Source: an uncultured Aquimarina sp. (GTDB taxonomy: Bacteria; Bacteroidota; Bacteroidia; Flavobacteriales; Flavobacteriaceae). From it: a stretch of DNA of 64,000 nt. Shown piece after piece: positions 28,649 to 36,922 of this stretch. The notes under the pieces were generated by a model. That model searched no databases. It saw only the letters and a list, made by a program, of their open reading frames with translations, and was not told the origin of the DNA. Made by a program: the position numbers and the translations under genes. The stretch lies in the NCBI GenBank assembly GCA_947492105.1, contig CANLMN010000005.1, forward strand, positions 1 through 64,000, read 5' to 3'. Every line of letters starts with the position of its first letter. Positions within the stretch are counted from its first letter, which is position 1.

Positions 28649-28681
28649 AGGGGTTCAAAACTAATATCCCCTCTTTTTTTT
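28649..28681 (+). terminator. Probable terminator of the T9SS protein gene
   Basis: AGGGG (28649-28653) pairs with CCCCT (28668-28672), followed by C and at least seven T, 65 bases after the stop codon. The stem is short. Confidence 0.55.
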
Positions 28682-28798
28682 AAAAATCAGCATTAGTATT
28701 TTCTAAATAAAATGTTAAAAATATCGTTTTTTAGCACCAAAATTCTTAAAATATCCTAAAGAAACACCAATTACAACCTTACCGAAAACAAAACACTA

Positions 28799-28806
28799 TA
28801 TATTTG
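28799..28806 (+). promoter_or_regulatory. Predicted -7 box for the acyltransferase gene
   Basis: TATATTTG matches TAnnTTTG exactly, 106 bases before the ATG at 28912. The rest of the 327-base gap (28585-28911) holds only the terminator upstream. Confidence 0.45.
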
Positions 28807-28911
28807 TATAACAAACACATCTTACTGCACACTATTTTTTATCTCCAAAAACATAGTACCAGAGGTCCAAAAAAAATATAGTGCAATAAAAAAACAACTA
28901 ACACTAGTTTT

Positions 28912-30042
28912 ATGAAATCTGATTTTCTCTACGGACTGAATACCCTCCGGTTTTTAGCAGCATTTTTTATTATAGCCATGCATATCCAATATAATCAACT
29001 AGTAAGTGGTTTACCAACGCTACCTGGTTATGCATTTTTGGGAAAAGGAGCAGTTTCCTTTTTCTTTACTCTCAGCGGTTTTTTGATTACATATATTCGT
29101 CTAGGAGAAATGAATCGTGACAAAACACTGAATCTGAAACGCTTTTTCTCTAATCGATTCTTTCGTCTAGCTCCAGTATATTTCTTAGTTGTCTCCTCTG
29201 GATTATTCTTCTATTGGGTTGTTTTGGAAAAACTTCATATCCCATATGTCAAAGAATATCACTTAGGAACTGCCGCAATATTGTATTCATTTTTTTTACC
29301 TAATTTAATGAATAGTCTCTATCAAGTAGGTGGAATACTAAACGTTAGTTGGTCTATTGGCGCTCAAGAACAGTTCTATTTTTTCTTTCTCCCTTTTATG
29401 AAAAGAAATCTAAAGTATCTCACTACCTTTTTATGGATTCTTATAGGCATTTCTATTGTTGTAAGTATTGCCAATGCGTATAATGCTTTCGGTTTGCCAA
29501 AAGGTTTGCAACAGTTTGTCCATACTTTGCGCTTTCATTTCATGGGTATTGGCGCAATTCTAGGATATTATCTCCGATATAAAAAAGAAAAACTATTGAG
29601 TTTATGGATTTTTTCTAAAGTTTGGATGCAATTATTCCTTGCCGGACTCCTTGTCGCTTGGTATTGTTTCAAAACTTCTGATCAATTCATTAATGCTACT
29701 ATTACACTGCCTCTGTCATTTTTATATGGCTGGTTAATCATCAACGTATCGGCAAATCCAAAAAATATTATCAAAATTGACAACAAGTATCTAGATTGGG
29801 TTGGTCAACGCACCTATGGAGTATATATGTATCATATGTTTATTGTATACGCAGTCTCTTTCTTTTTTAGTAGAACCGGATTCCTGACATCTCATTACGT
29901 AGCTTATATCATACTGTTCTATGCACTAGTATTTGGAATTACGATTACGTTGGCACATCTTTCTTTCGAATATTTTGAAAAACCTATTATCAAAAGACAT
30001 CGCGCAAGGATGAATGCAAAAAAATTAACTTTAGGAAAGTAA
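28912..30042 (+). CDS. Acyltransferase_3 (OafA/YrhL-like) membrane protein
   Basis: A 376-residue integral membrane protein with about ten helices. The N-terminal LNTLRFLAAFFIIAMHI carries the R/H-type motif (Arg13, His22) of the family; SGFLITYIRLGE and FFSNRFFRLAPVYF follow. SWSIGAQEQFYFFFLPF is the conserved SL-x-VE-x-QFY-like segment. These enzymes put acetyl or other acyl groups on cell-surface sugars. It stands alone between the T9SS gene and the B12 cluster, and the acceptor is unknown. Confidence 0.88.
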   Translation: MKSDFLYGLNTLRFLAAFFIIAMHIQYNQLVSGLPTLPGYAFLGKGAVSFFFTLSGFLITYIRLGEMNRDKTLNLKRFFSNRFFRLAPVYFLVVSSGLFFYWVVLEKLHIPYVKEYHLGTAAILYSFFLPNLMNSLYQVGGILNVSWSIGAQEQFYFFFLPFMKRNLKYLTTFLWILIGISIVVSIANAYNAFGLPKGLQQFVHTLRFHFMGIGAILGYYLRYKKEKLLSLWIFSKVWMQLFLAGLLVAWYCFKTSDQFINATITLPLSFLYGWLIINVSANPKNIIKIDNKYLDWVGQRTYGVYMYHMFIVYAVSFFFSRTGFLTSHYVAYIILFYALVFGITITLAHLSFEYFEKPIIKRHRARMNAKKLTLGK

Positions 30043-30103
30043 TACCACGGGTTTCAATGTCAATTAAAATTTAGAACAAAAGAATAATCTAACTGCTGTT
30101 ATT

Positions 30104-30892
30104 TCATTTCCGAATCTGAAATTGCCCCGTTTTGGTATCAAAATCAATCAACTCTTTTGGAAAAAGTGCTGAGAAACAACCTTGCGCTATCAATTCTTGA
30201 GGCGTACCATAATGTGTTTTATCTGTGGACATAATCAACATTTTATCACACAACTGTATCGCCAAACTTATTTCATGTGTCGAAAAGAACAACGTTTTTT
30301 GTGTCTCATGTATTAATTTCTGCATCAGTTTGAGTACATAAGCTTTGTGATAAATATCCAAATGTGTAGTTGGCTCATCCAATATAATCAAAGGAGTGTC
30401 TTGAGCTATAGCACGGGCAATTAATACCTTTTGCAATTGGCCATCACTAAGCTCATAACATTTTTTATTTACCAACTCTTGAATATGCATCTGCTCTAGA
30501 GCTTGATTAATTTTTGTATGATCATCTACAGTAAGTGTTCCTATCCAATTCGTATATGGTTGTCTGCCCAATGTCACTAATTCTAATACTGTCAAATTAT
30601 GAGAAGCAATCGGATCAGTCAACACCAAACTTAATTGCGATGCCAATGCCAAAGGCGAATAGTTTTCCAATGGTTTGTTATTAATCAAAATTGTACCAGC
30701 CAAGGAGTTTTGTATTTGACAAAGTGTACGCAATAAGGTGGACTTACCTACTCCATTAGCCCCGACCAATGCTACTAATTCACCCTGATGTAATTGCAAA
30801 TTAATCCCTGAAGCTATCACATTGGATCGTCCTTTTTGAAGATATCCAACAGATAACTCTTTGGTTTCTAACATAGGTCTAGGTTTACTCAT
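30104..30892 (-). CDS. btuD: ABC transporter ATP-binding protein, probable vitamin B12 uptake
   Basis: A 262-residue ATPase of the FecE/BtuD/FhuC group. Walker A is GANGVGKST, the signature is ELSDGQLQKV (LSDGQ in place of LSGGQ), and Walker B is LIILDEPTTHLD, followed by the H-loop STHE. It energises the permease encoded 9 bases upstream. Similar proteins import heme or siderophores, but its place in the cobalamin gene cluster makes corrinoids the likely cargo. It is the last gene of the btuFCD unit. Confidence 0.85.
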   Translation of the reverse strand: MSKPRPMLETKELSVGYLQKGRSNVIASGINLQLHQGELVALVGANGVGKSTLLRTLCQIQNSLAGTILINNKPLENYSPLALASQLSLVLTDPIASHNLTVLELVTLGRQPYTNWIGTLTVDDHTKINQALEQMHIQELVNKKCYELSDGQLQKVLIARAIAQDTPLIILDEPTTHLDIYHKAYVLKLMQKLIHETQKTLFFSTHEISLAIQLCDKMLIMSTDKTHYGTPQELIAQGCFSALFPKELIDFDTKTGQFQIRK

Positions 30893-30901
30893 ATTTGAAC
30901 A

Positions 30902-31936
30902 TTAAAAAAGTAGCTTTCGTTTACGAACTAATAACCAAATTACGACAGGAGCTCCAAAAAGTGCCGTGATTGCATTAATAGGCAAGGTATAAGAGCTTGT
31001 AGGCAATTGAGCAATACTGTCGCATAAAAGCATAATAATACTTCCTAGACCTATTACAGCTGGCAATAAAACCTTGTGATTTGATGTATTAAAAAATAAT
31101 CGTGTAAGATGGGGTATTGCCAAACCTACAAAGGCAATTGGTCCTGCAAAAGCTGTAACACTACCCGCCAACAAACTGGTAGCCAAAATCAATGTTATTC
31201 TGGTTTTTTTTAGATTCGTTCCTAAGCTCCGTGCATAGTTCTCTCCCAAAAGCAGGGTATTCAGTGCTTTGATCATGAGTATACTTAACAGCATACCCAC
31301 TCCAAAGATTGTTGCAAATATGGTTAATTCTGACCAACTAAGATTTCCCAAACTCCCAAACTCCCAAAAGACATATTGCTGTATCCCTTCTGCTGGTGTA
31401 AAATACGCTAATACACTGACAATCGCCCCAGTCATACTCCCAAACATCAATCCGATAATTAACAAGGCCATCGTATCTCGAATACGTATAGCTACGGTTA
31501 ATACAATTGTCAAAACCAGAAAACTCCCTAGACTCGATGCCAATACTAAACTCCACTTACTCACCAATATCCCACCTAGAAATCCTCCCATACTAGTTGA
31601 TCCTAAGATTAATAATGCAACACCCAAACTAGCTCCAGAACTAATTCCCAATACAAAAGGACCTGCCATAGGATTTCTAAAAAGGGTTTGTATCAACAAC
31701 CCTGATACTCCTAAGCCGCTACCTACTAATACTGCTGTAAGTGCTTTGGGTATTCTATACTGGAAAATAATATGTTCCCAAGAGGCTTTTGGAATCTCAC
31801 CTCCAAAAATTCCTTTCCAAATAGTTGTAAAAGGAATAGATACAGAACCCAAACTAATATTAAGCACCAAGCACCCCACAACAATACTGAATAGTATAAA
31901 AAATAACGTAGAATATGTTCTTGTAGAAACGATCAC
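30902..31936 (-). CDS. btuC: FecCD-type ABC permease, probable vitamin B12 uptake
   Basis: A 344-residue permease with about ten helices. Family hallmarks are RIPKALTAVLVGSGLGVSG near residue 60 and the coupling-helix segment FAGPIAFVGLAIPHLTRL near 265. It starts at GTG, overlapping the substrate-binding protein stop by four bases (GTGA), so the two are translationally coupled. It forms the membrane channel with the ATPase encoded just downstream. Confidence 0.88.
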   Translation of the reverse strand: MIVSTRTYSTLFFILFSIVVGCLVLNISLGSVSIPFTTIWKGIFGGEIPKASWEHIIFQYRIPKALTAVLVGSGLGVSGLLIQTLFRNPMAGPFVLGISSGASLGVALLILGSTSMGGFLGGILVSKWSLVLASSLGSFLVLTIVLTVAIRIRDTMALLIIGLMFGSMTGAIVSVLAYFTPAEGIQQYVFWEFGSLGNLSWSELTIFATIFGVGMLLSILMIKALNTLLLGENYARSLGTNLKKTRITLILATSLLAGSVTAFAGPIAFVGLAIPHLTRLFFNTSNHKVLLPAVIGLGSIIMLLCDSIAQLPTSSYTLPINAITALFGAPVVIWLLVRKRKLLF

Positions 31937-33081
31937 GGCAGTTGTCTAAAGAAAAAAAGTTTATGCTCTGGTAGAATTTCGGGATGTACGATACGAATAA
32001 CATCTTTGAGAATCAAATCTGGTCTCATTGCTCCCAATTCATAATACAAGATTCCTCCGGTAACACCTTTTACCAAAGATTCTGAAAAGACCTTTTTTTG
32101 TTGTAACGCATTAAAAATTTTATGATTTGTATTGAGTGCTACCAAGTCTTCTATGTTTTTGGCACCTCCAGCTCCTATCCAAAATTCTGCATCTTGTGCC
32201 TTATCCAAGACGGTTTCAAAACTCAATGCAATACTCCCACTTGTATTATCTGTATCCCACAAATAACTCGTCCCTGCATCTTGTAATATTGTTGCAAAAA
32301 AACTATTTCCCCCCGGAACGTACCAGATGTCTTTATATAAAGATCCTGATAGAATTGTAGGTTTTCTATCAGGATTCAGTACTTGTTGAGATGCTTTTAC
32401 ATAAGCACTTTCTACATTTCTGAATTTTCTATATGCTTCTTTATTCTTATCAAAAAAAGCTCCAATAAACTTGATCCACTCTGTTCTTCCTAATGGATGT
32501 TGTTCCATCCATGAACCATTCATTACTACCGGAATTCCTGCCTTTTGTAATTGCTCGTATGCTTTGACATCTCCTGTCGCAGAAAATCCTATGACCAAGT
32601 CTGGAGCTAGGTCCAAAACCATTTCTGTATTAATCGCAACTTCTTTTCCAATATCCTTGATCTGTCCTTGATCTATACGTTTTCGAGTTTTTTCTGATGA
32701 AATATAAGCTGTATTAGGAAAGCCTATGAGTTTGTCTTCTATACCTAAACTTTCTAACATCGGAATATCCGTTGTAGAGGTTACAATAAGCTTTGTAATA
32801 GGTGTTCGTACTATTGCTTTTGCACGATGTCCTTTTGGCACAGGAGTGCCCTTGGGGAGTATTAGATATCGAAATACCTCCTTGGACTCTGGCCATGGAG
32901 TCGTTACTTCAATAATCTTATGCGAGCCAAAATCTTCAATAGTAAAACCTTTGGCATAATATACCGTAATAGGCTTGGATACCCCACCTTTCTTCAAAGT
33001 ATTCGTTTGTTTTGCTTCCTGTTTACAAGAAACCATGAATACAAAAAACATCCAAAACAAATACGATAAACACCTTAGCAT
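31933..33081 (-). CDS. btuF: Periplasmic substrate-binding lipoprotein, BtuF-like
   Basis: A 382-residue class III binding protein with a lipoprotein signal (FMVSC, Cys18). After about 90 residues of N-terminal lead, the helical-backbone binding fold begins at KLIVTSTTDIPMLESLG, with LAPDLVIGF the conserved helix end. It delivers corrinoid, or possibly another metal chelate, to BtuCD. It is separated from cobC upstream by 187 bases, so it may have its own promoter, though I find no clear box. Confidence 0.85.
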   Translation of the reverse strand: MLRCLSYLFWMFFVFMVSCKQEAKQTNTLKKGGVSKPITVYYAKGFTIEDFGSHKIIEVTTPWPESKEVFRYLILPKGTPVPKGHRAKAIVRTPITKLIVTSTTDIPMLESLGIEDKLIGFPNTAYISSEKTRKRIDQGQIKDIGKEVAINTEMVLDLAPDLVIGFSATGDVKAYEQLQKAGIPVVMNGSWMEQHPLGRTEWIKFIGAFFDKNKEAYRKFRNVESAYVKASQQVLNPDRKPTILSGSLYKDIWYVPGGNSFFATILQDAGTSYLWDTDNTSGSIALSFETVLDKAQDAEFWIGAGGAKNIEDLVALNTNHKIFNALQQKKVFSESLVKGVTGGILYYELGAMRPDLILKDVIRIVHPEILPEHKLFFFRQLP

Positions 33082-33267
33082 CTTACTCTTTTTTTTGTAA
33101 AATTATAGCAATTCAATTACAAAATTCCATGATACTCCTTATTTTTTCTATTTCTTTAAAATAAAAACTAAATCACAACTTAGGATTATGTTTTGAATTC
33201 TATAATTTGTACCCACAAAAAAATACGTGACTCAAAAATATATCACACTCAAAAGCATCATTACACA

Positions 33268-33837
33268 TTACCTCTCTAGTGTCAAACCACCTATAACCCG
33301 AAAACCCTGAGCCGTTTGTGCTATGCTAATTACCTGTCCATAATCTAGTAATATGGAGAAAGAATCTTTTAAATCAATTCCCTCTAGAGATGCCACTATA
33401 GCTCTAATCACTCCTGCATGCGTTACTATAATTTTATTTCCTGCCTCTGATAGTACTACCTCTCTAAAAAATGTTAGCGCACGTTTTTCTAGATCTTTGT
33501 AAGACTCACCGTTGGTTGTTTTGACATGTACAAAGTCGTGCATCCATGGATCAATTTCGGATTTAGAAATCTTATCCCAAGCTTGCAATTCCCAATCACC
33601 AAAGTTTAGTTCTTTGAGACGATCATCATAATACACCTTTTCTCCAAAAGAAACTGCTAGAGCTTTGCATCTTTGTAAAGGGCTACTATATATTTTTGCG
33701 TTTGATATATTCTCTAATGCAGCCAAAATATGCTTGCGTTCTTTATCAAAACTCGCTGTTACACCAATATTCGCATGTCCGTAACAAATACCTTTTTCAA
33801 TGTTTGGTGTCGTATGCCTAACTAAAAAAATTTCCAT
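33268..33837 (-). CDS. cobC: Alpha-ribazole phosphatase (histidine phosphatase family)
   Basis: A 189-residue phosphoglycerate-mutase-like enzyme that dephosphorylates alpha-ribazole-5'-phosphate in nucleotide-loop assembly of B12. The catalytic RHTTP (His8) replaces the usual RHG/RHT, with SSPLQRCKALA, ELNFGDWE and the second His in VTHAGVIRA. The ATG at 33837 overlaps cobS by 16 bases. A much longer upstream reading would run through cobS and is not credible. Confidence 0.9.
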   Translation of the reverse strand: MEIFLVRHTTPNIEKGICYGHANIGVTASFDKERKHILAALENISNAKIYSSPLQRCKALAVSFGEKVYYDDRLKELNFGDWELQAWDKISKSEIDPWMHDFVHVKTTNGESYKDLEKRALTFFREVVLSEAGNKIIVTHAGVIRAIVASLEGIDLKDSFSILLDYGQVISIAQTAQGFRVIGGLTLER

Positions 33838-34583
33838 AAAACTATAAGACTTAGATAAAAAACAACTTCGCTTAATTGCTGTACAGCCCCTGCACAATCC
33901 CCTGTTTGACCTCCCAACCATTTTTTGAATTTTGCTCCCAAAAACATTTTGGACAAATACATAGGAACAAGCACTAGAAACACCCAATTATTCTCAAACA
34001 AAAACAAAGGTACAAGACCAAAAACGCTATTAAAAAAGAGAGTTGCCAAGGTCATATCTTTTGCTATAGGCTTTGCCTTACTATCTTGTGTATCTCTAAC
34101 ATAAGGGTGCGTATAGATCAATGTAGTAGCCATAAATCTACTCAAACTATGCCCCGCAATTAGTACTACAGGAATAAAATGGGGATCCAAAAGTATTAAT
34201 GCAGAAAACTTAATTCCCAACAAAAGTCCCAACCCCACAACTCCGTACGTACCTAGTCGAGAATCTTTCATAATCAACAAGATTTTTTCTTTGGTCCAGC
34301 CACCTCCTAACCCATCACATACATCTGCAAAACCATCTTCATGGAATGCCCCTGTTGTATAGATGGTAGCAACCATACTTAGTAACACAGCAATAGTAAC
34401 AGGAAACACAAAATGCACTCCATAAAAAACACTCGCCCCTATAGCTCCTACAAGAACACCTATCAATGAAAAATACTTCGTACTTTCCCTCAAATATTTT
34501 GGATCATGATCTACCCATTTGGGACAAGGTATTCGGGTAAAAAACATCAATGCTGTAAAAAATATATGGAGTTCCCTCTTCAT
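33822..34583 (-). CDS. cobS: Adenosylcobinamide-GDP ribazoletransferase (cobalamin synthase)
   Basis: A 253-residue membrane protein joining alpha-ribazole to adenosylcobinamide-GDP. The metal-binding motif FHEDGFADVCDGLGGG (about 74-89) is diagnostic, followed by MKDSRLGTYGV. Several membrane helices follow. It lies downstream of repeat R5, which separates it from cobT and cobU by 374 bases, and it overlaps cobC. Confidence 0.95.
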   Translation of the reverse strand: MKRELHIFFTALMFFTRIPCPKWVDHDPKYLRESTKYFSLIGVLVGAIGASVFYGVHFVFPVTIAVLLSMVATIYTTGAFHEDGFADVCDGLGGGWTKEKILLIMKDSRLGTYGVVGLGLLLGIKFSALILLDPHFIPVVLIAGHSLSRFMATTLIYTHPYVRDTQDSKAKPIAKDMTLATLFFNSVFGLVPLFLFENNWVFLVLVPMYLSKMFLGAKFKKWLGGQTGDCAGAVQQLSEVVFYLSLIVLWKFF

Positions 34584-34758
34584 GACTAAATGATCTTAAT
34601 TAGTATGCAACACTGTACATCAGTACGTTTTTTTTTGCAAAGAATAAAAACTAAATACGCTGAGGTAGTTCAAACTTTTTTCAGTTAGTGATAAAAATGC
34701 CCTTTTTTAAACAATTTCCAACTTTTTCTTAGCTTACAACACTCCTATGAAGTGTATA

Positions 34759-34921
34759 ATAGCATTTATCCTTTTGAATATATTGGGATAAATTTTTCTT
34801 TTTACACCGAAGCTTCAGCACAAAAACAAACCGCAACTAAGGCTGTGCTTGATTTTTCTGCTAAAGCTGAAACAAAAAAATCTTAATTTTCTTTCCGGTA
34901 AATTCAAACAACAAATGGTAT
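34759..34921 (+). repeat. Interspersed repeat, copy R5 (pure B type), inside the cob cluster
   Basis: A 163 bp B-type copy with ends ATAGC and GGTAT. Its left arm contains GAAGCTTCAGCA and its right arm TCTGCTAAAGCTGA and TTTCCGGTAAATTCAAAC, around the core CGCAACTAAGGCTGTGCTT. It fills most of the cobT-cobS gap; the remaining bases (34584-34758) show no gene. Confidence 0.85.
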
Positions 34922-34957
34922 AAATCACTTCTATCACTAAAAATAATACACTCGCTA

Positions 34958-35992
34958 CTACATTACCTCATCAACTCCTGCTTCTTCAAAACTTGCCATT
35001 TCATTCAAAAAAGCTACTGCTGATTCTATCACTGGATATGCCATTGCCACTCCAGTACCTTCACCTAATCGCATATTGAGATTCAAGACTGCTTTTTTCT
35101 CCAAAAAAGCCAACATTTTTTGATGTCCTTGCTCATCCGATGTGTGCGAAAAAACACAATAATCAAGCACATTATCACACATAGCATGCGCTGCCAAGAG
35201 TGCAGCAGTGACAATGAATCCATCGATAAGAATAATCATTCCTAACTGCGCAGCTTGTAGCATACCACCTGCGATCATTGCTATTTCAAATCCTCCAAAA
35301 GTAGCTAAGGTTTCTAGTGCTGATTGAGGTTGATGTGTATTAAACACCGTTGTCAAAACTTTGGTTTTTTGTGAAACTCCGGCTCCAACCAATCCTGTAC
35401 CCGCTCCAACACAATCTGCAATCGGAATTTTTGTAAAAGCTGCCATCAATAAGGAGGCAGAAGAAGAATTACCTATCCCCATCTCTCCAAAACCAATAAT
35501 GGTACTTCCTTCATCATAGCATTTTTGTACAAGAGCAGCACCTTTGTCCAAGGCCATTTTGCATTGCGGAATGCTCATTGCTGCACCATGTTCATAATTT
35601 TCTGTTCCCAAAGCAATTTTTGCATCAATCAAGTTTGGACTCGTCTCAAATGTATGATTCACACCTGCATCTATAATTTTTAATCCAATAGTATGTTGTT
35701 TACAAAAAACATTAATCGCAGCACCACCATTCAGGAAATTATAAACCATCTGAGCTGTCACTTCTTGCGGGTAGGGATTTACTTTTCCTGTACTCGCGAT
35801 ACCGTGATCACCAGCAAAAACAAGAATTACGGGCTCCGACAATCTAGGAGAAAGGGTTTCTTGGATCATTGCTATTTGCAATGCCAACTCCTCCAATATT
35901 CCTAATGCACCAACAGGCTTTGTTTTGGTATCTATCTTGTGCTGAATTGCATCTTTTAGATCTTTTTTTACTGGTTTTATATCAAATTTCAT
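34958..35992 (-). CDS. cobT: Nicotinate-nucleotide:dimethylbenzimidazole phosphoribosyltransferase
   Basis: A 344-residue enzyme making alpha-ribazole phosphate. TKPVGALGILEELALQIA (about 24-41) is the typical N-terminus. VFAGDHGIASTGKVNPYPQEV carries the conserved substrate loop (Gly, Asp, His), and GFGEMGIGNSSSASLL and MRLGEGTGVAMAYP follow. The general-base Glu is in LGEGTGVA. Length is normal (about 350). It follows cobU by four bases. Confidence 0.96.
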   Translation of the reverse strand: MKFDIKPVKKDLKDAIQHKIDTKTKPVGALGILEELALQIAMIQETLSPRLSEPVILVFAGDHGIASTGKVNPYPQEVTAQMVYNFLNGGAAINVFCKQHTIGLKIIDAGVNHTFETSPNLIDAKIALGTENYEHGAAMSIPQCKMALDKGAALVQKCYDEGSTIIGFGEMGIGNSSSASLLMAAFTKIPIADCVGAGTGLVGAGVSQKTKVLTTVFNTHQPQSALETLATFGGFEIAMIAGGMLQAAQLGMIILIDGFIVTAALLAAHAMCDNVLDYCVFSHTSDEQGHQKMLAFLEKKAVLNLNMRLGEGTGVAMAYPVIESAVAFLNEMASFEEAGVDEVM

Positions 35993-35996
35993 GGTA

Positions 35997-36503
35997 TTAA
36001 CCTTTTATAGTAACAGGGATTCCAGACACCATCAATATTGCTTTATCTGCATGTTTGGCGATGTATTGATTCATCCATCCTTGTAGTTCTGTAAATTTTC
36101 TTCCTACCGCTGTGGTTGCATGTACCCCCATACCAATTTCATTAGAAATGAAAATAATGGTCGCATCAATTCGTAATAAGCGATCAAACTCTTTTTTTGC
36201 TTCTTGTAGTGATAATTGCACATCGTTATCATGGTCTACAAAAAAATTTGTAAGCCACAAAGTTGCGCAATCAACAACCGTAATACTCTTTGGAGGGACG
36301 ACATTTGCAATTGCTTTTTCTTCTTCTACCGAAGTCCATCGTTCATCACGATCTGCTATATGACGAGCAATTCTTGCTTGGTGATTCTCATCCCAAATAC
36401 GCGAAGTGGCCAAATATACTGGGGAATCAGAAAGTGTCAATGCCAAGTGCTGCGCATAGCTACTCTTCCCAGAACGCTCTCCTCCTGTAATATAGTACAG
36501 CAT
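35997..36503 (-). CDS. cobU: Adenosylcobinamide kinase/guanylyltransferase
   Basis: A 168-residue bifunctional enzyme that phosphorylates adenosylcobinamide and then attaches GMP. The P-loop GGERSGKSSYAQ starts at residue 7, VYLATSRIWDENHQARIARH holds the guanylylation His, and FISNEIGMGVHATTAVGRKF is the conserved C-terminal motif. It is the first gene of a leftward cobUT(SC) unit with a good promoter at 36518. Only late, nucleotide-loop steps are encoded here, which fits corrinoid salvage rather than de novo synthesis. Confidence 0.96.
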   Translation of the reverse strand: MLYYITGGERSGKSSYAQHLALTLSDSPVYLATSRIWDENHQARIARHIADRDERWTSVEEEKAIANVVPPKSITVVDCATLWLTNFFVDHDNDVQLSLQEAKKEFDRLLRIDATIIFISNEIGMGVHATTAVGRKFTELQGWMNQYIAKHADKAILMVSGIPVTIKG

Positions 36504-36517
36504 CTTTTTTTTTTAGG

Positions 36518-36550
36518 CAAAGGTAGTCGCTTTTTTTTAACAAAAACAAA
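36518..36550 (-). promoter_or_regulatory. Promoter of the cobU operon
   Basis: On the minus strand, -33 TTTG (36547-36550), a 21-base spacer and -7 TACCTTTG (36518-36525), about 15 bases before the cobU ATG. The divergent riboswitch is not in this transcript. Confidence 0.6.
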
Positions 36551-36587
36551 GAATCTTTGAACTAAAGGAATTACATTTGCTTCGAAT

Positions 36588-36806
36588 TTTGGTTTCAAAG
36601 CTCTGGCAAGAGCTGCGAATTAAAAGGGAATTAGATTTTTTATTTCTGCATTATCAATGTCAAAACAAAAAGTAATCTAAGCTGTTCCCGCAACTGTATA
36701 CTCTGTCCGTTATAACGGATGCTTGTTATCTTCACTTCAATTGTCACTGTTCGCTGCAGCGGATGGGAAGACCGATAACAAGACGTGAGCCAGGAGACCT
36801 GCCTTA
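36588..36806 (+). promoter_or_regulatory. Cobalamin (B12) riboswitch
   Basis: Class-typical segments occur in order: GGTTTC, AAAAGGGAAT, GCTGTTCCCGCAACTGTA, ATGGGAAGAC, and the B12 box GAGCCAGGAGACCTGCC (from 36787). It lies in the leader of the TonB-dependent receptor gene at 36923. After it, AAACTTT and AAAGGTTT around CGGGAT (36820-36840) form a small hairpin that may be part of the expression platform. Confidence 0.95.
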
Positions 36807-36922
36807 ATTTATGAATATCAAACTTTCGGGATAAAGGTTTGGATATGGATAGACTGTATCTTTTACTCCGATTTTTAAGGAACTTAGATCATGTTGCGAT
36901 ATGATTTATTAATGTATTGAAA

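Noticed and set aside
33838-33987. A 50-residue N-terminal extension of CobC
   Set aside because: It would run backwards through the end of cobS in another frame; the RHTTP catalytic motif starts only six residues after the ATG at 33837.
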